From an uncultured Oscillospiraceae bacterium (GTDB lineage Bacteria > Bacillota > Clostridia > Oscillospirales > Ruminococcaceae), in NCBI GenBank assembly GCA_900543705.1, contig UQSL01000084.1, forward strand, positions 1-7,605: DNA of 7,605 nt. The letters run 5' to 3'. This document shows, piece after piece, positions 1 through 5,397 of the stretch (position 1 is its first letter; every line of letters starts with the position of its first letter). Both the position numbers and the translations under genes were made by a program. The notes under the pieces were generated by a model. It made no database searches and was not told the origin of the DNA. It saw only the letters and a list, made by a program, of their open reading frames with translations.

Positions 1-103
1 CAGGGAACTGATGGAGCAGGGCCAATCCGCCTCCTATGCGGCGAAAACCGCCGCGAAAGAAATGGGTTTTAAAAAAGGCGAAATCTACGACGCCATCAAA
101 TAA
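1..103 (+). CDS. rsmI: 16S rRNA (cytidine-2'-O)-methyltransferase RsmI, C-terminal end only
   Basis: Codons from base 2 read through to a TAA at 101-103, giving the last 33 residues of a protein that begins before the window. The tail has the pattern of the RsmI C-terminal helical domain: a Gln/Ala-rich stretch, then AAKEMGFKKGEIYDAIK. In RsmI proteins this corresponds to an 'A-K-x-x-G-hydrophobic-K-K-x-E-hydrophobic-Y' helix-turn-helix ending. RsmI uses S-adenosylmethionine to methylate the 2'-hydroxyl of C1402 in 16S rRNA, in the cytosol. The catalytic domain lies outside the window, so the assignment rests on this short tail alone. The gene converges with the lar operon and is followed directly by a strong terminator whose A-arm begins inside its stop codon. 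The main alternative is another protein with a similar small C-terminal helical domain. Confidence 0.7.
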   Translation, partial: RELMEQGQSASYAAKTAAKEMGFKKGEIYDAIK

Positions 104-137
104 AAATAGGGCCCCTTTTGAGGGACCCTATTTTTAT
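102..137 (+). terminator. Intrinsic terminator after rsmI, probably bidirectional
   Basis: AAAAATAGGG (102-111) pairs perfectly with CCCTATTTTT (126-135), with further inner C/G pairing, and is followed by a T-rich run. Because the arms are A-rich on the left and T-rich on the right, the minus strand also reads as hairpin plus T-tract. It can therefore also stop any readthrough from the lar operon. The left arm starts in the rsmI stop codon. Confidence 0.9.
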
Positions 138-228
138 TAGGATGTCGTTTCGGTCCTGTCACCCGCTTTGTAGGGGAGGCAGCGCTTTATTTCCGTGACG
201 CCCTTGGATCAGGTTTCCGAATGCAAAC

Positions 229-254
229 GTCCCTCTGCCATCTGGCAGAGGGAC
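229..254 (-). terminator. Terminator-like hairpin ending the larEBC operon
   Basis: GTCCCTCTGCCA (229-240) and TGGCAGAGGGAC (243-254) form a perfect 12-bp stem with a very tight loop, starting 14 bases past the larC stop. On the minus strand it is followed by GTTTGCATT, only a weak T-tract. Termination may therefore be completed by the second hairpin at 102-137, or the structure may act mainly as a 3' end stabiliser. Confidence 0.75.
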
Positions 255-267
255 TGCTTGATTCCTC

Positions 268-1563
268 TCAAAATTCCTTTGAAACTGCTTCTCTTGCTTC
301 TTTCAGAGAGATACCCTGCTCCTGCGCAATGCGGGCGAGGCCGTCATATTCCGGCTTGAGCTTTGTTACGCCGTATCCCGACGCGCGCTTGATGCGGACG
401 ACACCGAATGAGGTTTCGGCCTCCTCGCATTCGCGTTCAAGCATATACCGGGTGCACAGCGTTTTACGTACGCCGAGCGTCGTCGTATGCCGCAGCATCA
501 ACCGTGCCATGCGGTCCGTATCCCCCGGTTTACAGATGCACAGGAGCATGTGGCCCGGGCGGTTCTTTTTCATCTGAACGGGAATGGTACAGACATCGAG
601 TGCGCCTTCCTCAAACAGTATGCGGCTCGCATAGCCGAGCTCCTCGCCGGTCATGTCGTCGAGGTTGCAGCGCAACTCCGCGATCTCCCCATTTGGTCCG
701 GAATCTAGGCCGTCCTCCCCGAGAAAGGCGCGCACGCAGTTTGCCGTCTCAAAATCCTTTTTTCCCATGCCGTACCCGATTTTTCCAGGATTCATGATCG
801 GCATCGGGCCGAATGAATCTGCAAAGTGCCTGAGCAGAGCCGCACCGGTCGGGGTGCACAGCTCCCCCTGCACCTGTCCGCCATAGATGGGGACTCCCTG
901 CAAAATGTGAGCGGTTGCAGGCGCGGGAACCGGTAGCACGCCGTGCGCACAGCGGACAAAACCGCTTCCCACATGCACCGGGGAGGCAATTACCCGGTCC
1001 GGGGAAAGCTGCTCCATCAGCAGGCAGAAACCCACGACGTCTGCCACCGCGTCCATCGCGCCTACCTCATGGAAGTGCACCTGAGAGACCGGCTTTCCGT
1101 GCGCCTTGGACTCCGCCTGCGCAATCAGTTCATAGACTGCCGTTGCATTTGCTTTTACCTTGTCCGATACAGGCAGATGGGTAATCAGATGGGTGATGCT
1201 CTCCATCGAGCTGTGGGAGTGTTGGTGATGGTGCCCGTGCTCCTCCTCATGCATGTGGGGATGGGGCACGATATGGGTGTGCTCTTCCCCATGGGCGTGT
1301 TCATGGGAATGCCCGTGCCCCTCCTCGTGGGAGTGGGTGTGGACATCCTCGCTCGTCTCTTCCTTCCCGTCAACCGTCACAGAAACGTGGGTGCCACGTA
1401 TCCCGCATTTTTCTGCGGGCTTTGCCCCCACAGTAACACCGGGAATTCCAAGGCCGTTCATCTTGTCCACAAAAGCCTGTTTCTCTTCCACAAGTTCGAG
1501 CAGGGCCGCCATGAGCATATCGCCCGCGGCGCCCATATTGCATTCCAAATACAGTGTTTTCAT
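268..1563 (-). CDS. larC: LarC, nickel insertion protein of nickel-pincer cofactor synthesis
   Basis: LarC (formerly DUF111/UPF0272) inserts nickel into pyridinium-3,5-bisthiocarboxylic acid mononucleotide in a CTP-dependent reaction, the last step of NPN cofactor synthesis in the cytosol. The 431-residue protein has the family landmarks in order: YLECNMGAAGDM near the N terminus (residues 5-16), a histidine-rich insert (75-117), HFHEVGAMDAVADVVG (163-178), and ELRCNLDDMTGEELG (296-310), which opens the C-terminal domain. The length fits a complete two-domain LarC. In Lactobacillus plantarum the two domains are separate frames (larC1, larC2) joined by programmed frameshifting; here the frame is continuous. 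The start is ATG at 1561-1563, overlapping the larB stop as ATGA, with GGAGGG six bases upstream (1570-1575). Oddities are the His insert and an in-phase A AAA AAG heptamer at the domain boundary, each listed separately. Family assignment is secure; nickel delivery by the His segment is inferred. Confidence 0.95.
   Translation of the reverse strand: MKTLYLECNMGAAGDMLMAALLELVEEKQAFVDKMNGLGIPGVTVGAKPAEKCGIRGTHVSVTVDGKEETSEDVHTHSHEEGHGHSHEHAHGEEHTHIVPHPHMHEEEHGHHHQHSHSSMESITHLITHLPVSDKVKANATAVYELIAQAESKAHGKPVSQVHFHEVGAMDAVADVVGFCLLMEQLSPDRVIASPVHVGSGFVRCAHGVLPVPAPATAHILQGVPIYGGQVQGELCTPTGAALLRHFADSFGPMPIMNPGKIGYGMGKKDFETANCVRAFLGEDGLDSGPNGEIAELRCNLDDMTGEELGYASRILFEEGALDVCTIPVQMKKNRPGHMLLCICKPGDTDRMARLMLRHTTTLGVRKTLCTRYMLERECEEAETSFGVVRIKRASGYGVTKLKPEYDGLARIAQEQGISLKEAREAVSKEF
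757..763 (-). other. Candidate -1 frameshift slippery heptamer in larC
   Basis: The minus strand reads GGA AAA AAG at larC codons 267-269, so the heptamer A AAA AAG sits in the X XXY YYZ phase used by bacterial -1 sites such as E. coli dnaX. A -1 slip would add Gly-Phe and stop at TGA (749-751), giving a 271-residue protein that ends just before the C-terminal domain. I see no convincing SD-like stimulator about 10 bases upstream and no obvious strong stem just downstream, so function is uncertain. Confidence 0.4.
1213..1341 (-). repeat. Histidine-rich segment of LarC with internal duplication
   Basis: This codes for LarC residues 75-117, which hold 19 histidines in 43 residues, mostly alternating with Glu, Gly, Ser or Ala. 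Residues 77-91 (HSHEEGHGHSHEHAH) and 103-117 (HMHEEEHGHHHQHSH) align at an offset of 26 residues with 10 of 15 identical. The DNA shows the matching 78-base offset between 1233-1251 and 1311-1329. This suggests an imperfect tandem duplication. Such stretches in nickel chaperones (HypB, UreE) bind or store nickel; that role here is inferred. Confidence 0.85.
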
Positions 1564-2318
1564 TTGATTCCCTCCATCTGGTTAATCATGCTGGCAAGAT
1601 ATCCCGCGCCAAAGCCGTTGTCGATGTTGACGACGCTGACGCCGCTCGCACAGGAATTGAGCATCGAGAGAAGTGCGGACAATCCGCCGAAATTCGCCCC
1701 GTAACCGATACTTGTCGGCACCGCGATGACCGGGCAGTCGACCAGCCCGCCGATGACGCTGGCGAGCGCACCTTCCATCCCCGCCACTGCAATGACGGCG
1801 CGCGCCGTCATAAGCGGCTCGAGGTTGGAAAGCAGCCGGTGGAGCCCGGCGACGCCGACATCGTACAATCGGGTGACCCGGTTGCCGAGCACCTCTGCGG
1901 TCAGGGCGGCTTCCTCACACACGGCAATATCGCTTGTCCCGCCGGACGCCACGACGACCGAGCCGACCCCCTTTTTTTCTTTATCCGGGTTCACGATACA
2001 GATTTTCGCAAGCTCATGGTACTCCACCGCAAAGCGCCTTTGCAGTGCTTCGGCGGAGTCCGGCGAAATGCGGGTAATCAGGATATCCTTTCTGCCGTCC
2101 TGCGCCATGCGCTCGACGATCCCGCAGATATGCTGTGTCGTCTTGCCCGCGCCGTAGATAACCTCAATTGCCCCCTGCCGGATTCCCCGGTGGTTGTCAA
2201 TTTTCGCGTAGCCGATGTCCTCGAAAGGCTCGAGTTTGAGCTGCAGCAGCGCATCTTCGGGGGTAGTTTTTCCCTCCTTCACTGCGCTGAGCAGCTCGAG
2301 CATCTCCTTTTTATCCAT
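1560..2318 (-). CDS. larB: LarB, pyridinium-3,5-biscarboxylic acid mononucleotide synthase
   Basis: LarB carboxylates the pyridinium ring of nicotinic acid adenine dinucleotide and cleaves the dinucleotide, releasing AMP and pyridinium-3,5-biscarboxylic acid mononucleotide. This is the first committed step of NPN synthesis. The C-terminal half resembles PurE (AIR carboxylase): VVVASGGTSDIAV (121-133), VGVAGLHRLL (154-163), VAGMEGALASVIGGL (178-192) and PTSIGYGANFGG (201-212). C223 in LNSCASG matches the position of the catalytic Cys221 that holds the substrate in the L. plantarum enzyme, from memory. The chosen start, ATG at 2316-2318, gives 252 residues, close to the usual family length. It has GGAGG (2327-2331) eight bases upstream. 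An ATG at 2331-2333 would add five residues, but it overlaps that ribosome binding site and has none of its own as good. It lies 14 bases after larE and overlaps larC by four bases, so translation is probably coupled. Confidence 0.93.
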   Translation of the reverse strand: MDKKEMLELLSAVKEGKTTPEDALLQLKLEPFEDIGYAKIDNHRGIRQGAIEVIYGAGKTTQHICGIVERMAQDGRKDILITRISPDSAEALQRRFAVEYHELAKICIVNPDKEKKGVGSVVVASGGTSDIAVCEEAALTAEVLGNRVTRLYDVGVAGLHRLLSNLEPLMTARAVIAVAGMEGALASVIGGLVDCPVIAVPTSIGYGANFGGLSALLSMLNSCASGVSVVNIDNGFGAGYLASMINQMEGIK

Positions 2319-2326
2319 ATGGTATT

Positions 2327-2331
2327 CCTCC
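2327..2331 (-). promoter_or_regulatory. Ribosome binding site fixing the larB start
   Basis: GGAGG lies eight bases before ATG at 2316-2318. The competing upstream ATG (2331-2333) shares its G with this motif and also overlaps the larE stop codon as TAATG, so the internal ATG is favoured. Confidence 0.75.
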
Positions 2332-2332
2332 A

Positions 2333-3100
2333 TTATCTGGGGTCCAAATCCAAAAACACGCCCGCAAAGTCAGGTTCCAACGTCTTGCAGATCTCCCCGC
2401 GTAGGCGTACTGCCCTTTCAAACTGCGCCTGCGGTAGCTGGATACGCGCCGCGGAGTGGAACACCCTTACGCGCAAATCGGAAAAGCCCATCTCCATCAG
2501 CGCCTGTTCCGCCCGTTCTACTTTGGTAAGCATTTCAGCAGTAATCTCCGTGCCGGTGGGGATACGGGTGGCAAGGCAGGCATACGCCGGTTTGTCCCAG
2601 GTAAAAAGCCCCGCCTTTTTGGAAAACTTGCGCACCTGCGGCTTTGAAATCCCGCATTCGCGCAGGGGCGAGCGGACCTCCAGCTCACGTAGGGCGCGCA
2701 TGCCGGGGCGGTCGGACGCGTCATCTGATGCATTGGTCCCGTCGCAGAGGACTAAATAGCCGTCGCGTGCCGCCGCCTCCAAAATTCCTGCAAACAGAAT
2801 ACGCTTGCAATGGTAACACCGGTCGGCAGGATTTTCTGCAACGGCTTTGTAAGCGAGGACATCCGTTTCCAGAATTGTCAACGGGATATCCAGTCCCTCC
2901 GCCAGGAGTTTTGCATCCTCCAGCTCAAAGCCGGGCTGGAACTGGCTGTGCACATAGTAGGCGTGTACCTCGCAGCCGCAGCTCTTAGCGGCGTAGAGCA
3001 GGTACGCGGAATCCGTCCCGCCGGAAAAGGCAATTGCCGGGCGGTAGTGTTCCTGAAAAAAAGCCTTCAGTGCCGGAGGCACCGCAATCATTTCTGACAT
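2333..3100 (-). CDS. larE: LarE, ATP-dependent sulfur transferase of nickel-pincer synthesis (three-cysteine type)
   Basis: LarE adenylates the carboxylates of the LarB product and replaces oxygen with sulfur, giving the bisthiocarboxylate that LarC loads with nickel. The 255-residue protein has the PP-loop ATP motif SGGTDS at residues 26-31, the nearby YVHSQF segment (49-54), RCYHCKR (94-100), DGTNASDD (120-127), RSPLRE (143-148), KPAYACLATRIPTG (170-183) and a C-terminal LarE region ending FAGVFLDLDP. Cysteines at 95, 98 and 175 match the CxxC-plus-Cys set of LarE proteins that carry a [4Fe-4S] cluster; L. plantarum LarE instead sacrifices the sulfur of its single Cys176. The start is ATG at 3098-3100, with AGGAG/GAGGG 9-13 bases upstream. 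The frame stays open upstream to a TTG at 3259, but that stretch begins at the predicted transcript start and contains a terminator hairpin, so it is leader RNA. First gene of larEBC. Confidence 0.93.
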   Translation of the reverse strand: MSEMIAVPPALKAFFQEHYRPAIAFSGGTDSAYLLYAAKSCGCEVHAYYVHSQFQPGFELEDAKLLAEGLDIPLTILETDVLAYKAVAENPADRCYHCKRILFAGILEAAARDGYLVLCDGTNASDDASDRPGMRALRELEVRSPLRECGISKPQVRKFSKKAGLFTWDKPAYACLATRIPTGTEITAEMLTKVERAEQALMEMGFSDLRVRVFHSAARIQLPQAQFERAVRLRGEICKTLEPDFAGVFLDLDPR

Positions 3101-3109
3101 GTTCGTGTT

Positions 3110-3118
3110 CCCTCTCCT
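3110..3118 (-). promoter_or_regulatory. Ribosome binding site fixing the larE start
   Basis: AGGAGAGGG on the minus strand ends nine bases before ATG at 3098-3100. This rules in a 255-residue LarE over a 308-residue reading from the TTG at 3259. The site lies just after the leader hairpin T-tract, so leader folding could also affect its access. Confidence 0.75.
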
Positions 3119-3132
3119 CTGTTTTTGGCTGC

Positions 3133-3163
3133 AAAAAGGGCGCAGCAATCCCTGCTGCGCCTT
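3133..3163 (-). terminator. Terminator-like hairpin inside the larEBC leader
   Basis: On the minus strand GGCGCAGCA (3153-3161) pairs perfectly with TGCTGCGCC (3139-3147) around a five-base loop, followed by C and TTTTT (3133-3137). It lies downstream of the only good promoter and upstream of larE. If active it would shorten the transcript before the operon, which implies conditional readthrough. Confidence 0.7.
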
Positions 3164-3267
3164 CTGGCTATCCAAAATCCTTCTGAATTTTGCGGTGTAT
3201 TTTCGTGATGTATTTCCCCCGCTTCTGCGGGCGGGCCGGAGTTCTTCCCCAAGCATCAAGTAATTCT

Positions 3268-3297
3268 ATTATACCGGTATGGATTCGCTCCTGTCAA
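3268..3297 (-). promoter_or_regulatory. Sigma-70/SigA-type promoter of larEBC
   Basis: A perfect TTGACA (3292-3297) and a perfect TATAAT (3268-3273) lie 18 bases apart on the minus strand, between the upstream terminator and larE. Transcription should start near 3261. A 10-base palindrome, ATACCGGTAT (3271-3280), overlaps the -10 box and spacer and could be a repressor site. Such a near-ideal promoter suggests control acts after initiation or by a repressor. Confidence 0.88.
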
Positions 3298-3383
3298 TGC
3301 GGCATAGATTTTTGCCCGCAATTTCTCCCAGCTTTGGTGTGCAGGCAGCACCTTTCACCGGCAAGAACAATCCCCCCGCTGAA

Positions 3384-3422
3384 GACAAACTAGAGCAGGG
3401 CAAAGCCCTGCTCTAGTTTGTC
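3384..3422 (-). terminator. Strong terminator after the GH13 gene
   Basis: An 18-bp perfect stem (3384-3401 with 3405-3422) with a three-base AAA/TTT loop lies 10 bases past the GH13 stop. The distal arm ends in a T-containing tail (AGTTTGTCTTC) on the minus strand. It insulates larEBC from the glgP-GH13 unit and would work in either direction. Confidence 0.88.
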
Positions 3423-3432
3423 CTAAAAGGAA

Positions 3433-5292
3433 TTATTGCTTTTTTCTGCCGATACAGATTCCGGCCTGATAGGGCGGGACAACCAAGCTGGAATCCTCCA
3501 GCGTCCCCACATAGGCCCTCAGGCCCTCGTATTCGCTCAAATCGATGCGCTCGGTCACATTGTCCTCACTGTAATTGACGGCGACAATACAGCTTTCCTG
3601 CCCATCGGAGCGCTCATAGAGAATAAAATCCTTCCGGCACGCCCAAAAGAAGATAGGGGCGCTTGCAAACAGCGAATGCTCTGCGCGCATACCCCCAAGT
3701 CCCCGGAAGAAGGAGAGTAAGTCCTTGTCCTCCGATCCCCACGGAAAGCAGCCGCGGTTAAATGGGTCGCCGTAGCCCTGCATCCCCGCCTCGTCGCCGT
3801 AATAGATACAGGGGATGCCGGGCAGGGTAAACTGGAGGGCTGCCGCCATCTTCAGCAGGTATTTTCCGTGCTGGTATGCACCGTCCTCCATCCGGTAGGA
3901 TGCCTGCGCATCCCGGGAAAGACTGTTGCGCGGAGGCCCGGCAAGCGCCGTGATTGCCCGCAGGGTATCGTGGGTGGAAATGGAGTTCATCACAAGGTTT
4001 AACACCGGCGGAGGGTAATTTTCCACAATTGTCAGGATACGCTCGCAGAATTTCTCTCCATCTCGGTCGTGGAAGAAGTTGTGGACTGCATCCTTGAACG
4101 GGTAGTTCATCACGCTGTCAAGCTGCTTTCCCTGTAAATAACGCCGCTGGACGCTGTAGCTTATCTTGTTGCTCGCGTCCTCCCAGACCTCGCCGAGAAC
4201 AAGCTTGTCAGGCCCCTCCGCCTTAACGCGGGCGTGTACCCCGTCCAGGAAAGTGTCCCCCAGCTCGTCCGCCACGTCTAACCGGAAGCCGTCCGCCCCC
4301 TTGGAAAGCCAGTGGTGCAGCACTCCGTCTTTTGAGAGGAAAAATTGCTGCACGGCCGGGTTTAACTTGTTGAGGGTCGGCATGATTTTTACGCCCCACC
4401 AGCAGGCGTACTCGTCCGGATGTCGGGTGAATTTATACCAGCCGTAGTACCGGCTCTTTTTGGAGTTATATGCGCCCCTGCCGGGATAGCGCTTTTTCTT
4501 GTTGAAGTAGACGCTGTCGCTCCCGGTGTGGTTAAACACCCCATCGAGCAGGATTTTGATTCCCAGAGCATGCGCGGCCCCACACAGGCGCACAAAGTCC
4601 TCCTCCGTACCGAGCAGCGGGTCGATTTTGTGGTAATCCGCGGTGTCATAGCGGTGGTTCGACTGTGCTTCAAAAATCGGGTTGAGATACAGGCAGGTCA
4701 CACCAAGGCTTTTAAGGTAAGGGAGGCGCTGCTCAATACCCGCCAGATCCCCGCAGAAATAGTCGTTGTTTAAAATATCCCCGTTTGCAAGCGGGCGGTA
4801 TTCCGGAATACCGCCCCAGTCGGTGCGCAAAATCCGGTCGGAGGGGACGTCTTTCTTTTTTTGCCCGGAGCAGCAGAAACGGTCGGGAAAGATCTGATAC
4901 ATCACCCCGCCCGCAAACTGCTGTACCGACTCGAAGGTGTCCTCATATACCGTCAGCTGCCAGAGATTTGTCTGCTCGTAAACGACTGCTTCCGATTTAC
5001 GTCCGCGCCGGATATATTTTTTCTCGCCATGGCTGTCGCATTCAAACCCGTAGCGATACAATGCGGGCTTTGGCGCAAGGAACGAAACAGTGTAGATGTC
5101 CTCCGTTCCGGTTTCCCCGGTCAGCTTCATCGAGCGGTATTCCCCCGAGCCCGTGTGTACGCAGTACATGAACAGGCGTACATTCTGTGCATCCCAGTCT
5201 TTGTCCAGCATCAGGCGGAGCGTGACCCGCTTTCCCGTCTCCACCGCGCCGAACGGCTGCTTGCAACATATATTGCGGCTGTCAAAATACAT
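3433..5292 (-). CDS. GH13 alpha-glucanohydrolase (neopullulanase/cyclomaltodextrinase-like)
   Basis: A cytosolic alpha-amylase-superfamily hydrolase of alpha-1,4 and perhaps alpha-1,6 glucans; no signal peptide or membrane segment is visible. The 619-residue protein begins with a beta-sandwich-like N domain (about 1-125, with the clostridial-style DSRN...PFGAV opening), then the catalytic barrel from VMYQIFPDRF (130-139). The GH13 regions are present: DGVFNHTG (250-257), GFRLDVADE (335-343) with nucleophile D339, LGEVWED (366-372) with acid/base E368, and STHD (439-442) with D442, followed by IYYGDEAGM (496-504). An all-beta C domain closes it. ATG at 5290-5292 is chosen because GAGG lies eight bases upstream; the frame stays open to 5385, but that part spans a terminator hairpin. 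Its position after glgP suggests hydrolysis of dextrins left by the phosphorylase. Exact substrate (cyclodextrin, pullulan, maltodextrin, branch points) cannot be told from sequence alone. Confidence 0.88.
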   Translation of the reverse strand: MYFDSRNICCKQPFGAVETGKRVTLRLMLDKDWDAQNVRLFMYCVHTGSGEYRSMKLTGETGTEDIYTVSFLAPKPALYRYGFECDSHGEKKYIRRGRKSEAVVYEQTNLWQLTVYEDTFESVQQFAGGVMYQIFPDRFCCSGQKKKDVPSDRILRTDWGGIPEYRPLANGDILNNDYFCGDLAGIEQRLPYLKSLGVTCLYLNPIFEAQSNHRYDTADYHKIDPLLGTEEDFVRLCGAAHALGIKILLDGVFNHTGSDSVYFNKKKRYPGRGAYNSKKSRYYGWYKFTRHPDEYACWWGVKIMPTLNKLNPAVQQFFLSKDGVLHHWLSKGADGFRLDVADELGDTFLDGVHARVKAEGPDKLVLGEVWEDASNKISYSVQRRYLQGKQLDSVMNYPFKDAVHNFFHDRDGEKFCERILTIVENYPPPVLNLVMNSISTHDTLRAITALAGPPRNSLSRDAQASYRMEDGAYQHGKYLLKMAAALQFTLPGIPCIYYGDEAGMQGYGDPFNRGCFPWGSEDKDLLSFFRGLGGMRAEHSLFASAPIFFWACRKDFILYERSDGQESCIVAVNYSEDNVTERIDLSEYEGLRAYVGTLEDSSLVVPPYQAGICIGRKKQ

Positions 5293-5300
5293 TCTTGTCG

Positions 5301-5304
5301 CCTC
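5301..5304 (-). promoter_or_regulatory. Ribosome binding site fixing the GH13 gene start
   Basis: GAGG within ATGAGGCG lies eight bases before ATG at 5290-5292. It supports a 619-residue product over the 650-residue reading from 5385, whose extra 31 codons would be a hairpin and T-tract rather than protein-like sequence. Confidence 0.65.
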
Positions 5305-5318
5305 ATTTCTCTCCGGCC

Positions 5319-5356
5319 AAAAAGACTCCCCATGCTCTGAATTCACGCATGGGGAG
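5319..5356 (-). terminator. Terminator between glgP and the GH13 gene
   Basis: CTCCCCATGC (5326-5335) and GCATGGGGAG (5347-5356) form a perfect 10-bp stem; the loop holds TGAATTCA, itself a palindrome. On the minus strand a TCTTTTT tract follows at 5319-5325. It sits after the glgP stop and before the GH13 ribosome binding site. It can end the glgP transcript or limit readthrough into the GH13 gene, for which I see no convincing separate promoter in the 105-base gap. Confidence 0.82.
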
Positions 5357-5397
5357 AGTGTTTGTGCGCTGTGCTTTGACGGCATAAGCCGTGCGGC

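Larger units (their letters stand above)
3101..3261 (-). promoter_or_regulatory. Structured 5' leader of larEBC, possible attenuator
   Basis: From the predicted transcription start near 3261 to the larE start there are about 160 nt of leader. In transcript order it holds a small hairpin (CCCGC/GCGGG arms at 3227-3231 and 3218-3222 around an AGAA loop), then a possible CAAAAT/ATTTTG hairpin, then an intrinsic-terminator hairpin with T-tract, then the ribosome binding site. CAGAAGG occurs twice (3179-3185 and 3160-3166). TTTTGG (3172-3177) can pair with CCAAAA (3123-3128) to enclose the terminator. I do not recognise T-box, NiCo, ZTP, fluoride or guanidine riboswitch signatures. Regulation by attenuation is an inference from this layout. 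Confidence 0.5.

Noticed and set aside
138..228. A possible small gene or RNA between the two convergent terminators.
   Set aside because: No open frame with a ribosome binding site, no promoter and no convincing structure seen in these 91 bases.
1213..1341. Repeated short units that could be mistaken for a CRISPR or satellite repeat.
   Set aside because: In the larC frame they encode a histidine-rich segment with substitutions between copies. There are only two copies and no spacer pattern.
943..1704. A 253-codon plus-strand frame rich in Val/Met/Gly/Leu that looks membrane-like.
   Set aside because: The hydrophobic look comes from reading the complement of the LarC histidine codons (CAC/CAT become GTG/ATG). 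It runs across the larC-larB junction on the wrong strand.
1554..2759. A 401-codon plus-strand open frame opposite larB and larE.
   Set aside because: It is antisense to two clearly conserved genes, has no family resemblance, and is explained by codon bias in GC-rich coding DNA. It also crosses the larE-larB junction.
3101..3259. A 53-residue N-terminal extension of LarE from the TTG at 3259.
   Set aside because: The TTG lies at the predicted transcription start with no ribosome binding site. The stretch encodes a terminator hairpin and T-tract, while a good ribosome binding site precedes the ATG at 3100, where LarE homology begins.
3101..3261. T-box, NiCo or other known riboswitch in the larE leader.
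   Set aside because: I could not find the T-box sequence, a four-way NiCo-like core, or other remembered class motifs. Left as an unassigned leader rather than given a name.
5293..5385. A 31-residue N-terminal extension of the GH13 protein.
   Set aside because: It would translate the glgP terminator hairpin. ATG 5290-5292 has its own ribosome binding site and begins the conserved DSRN...PFGAV opening.
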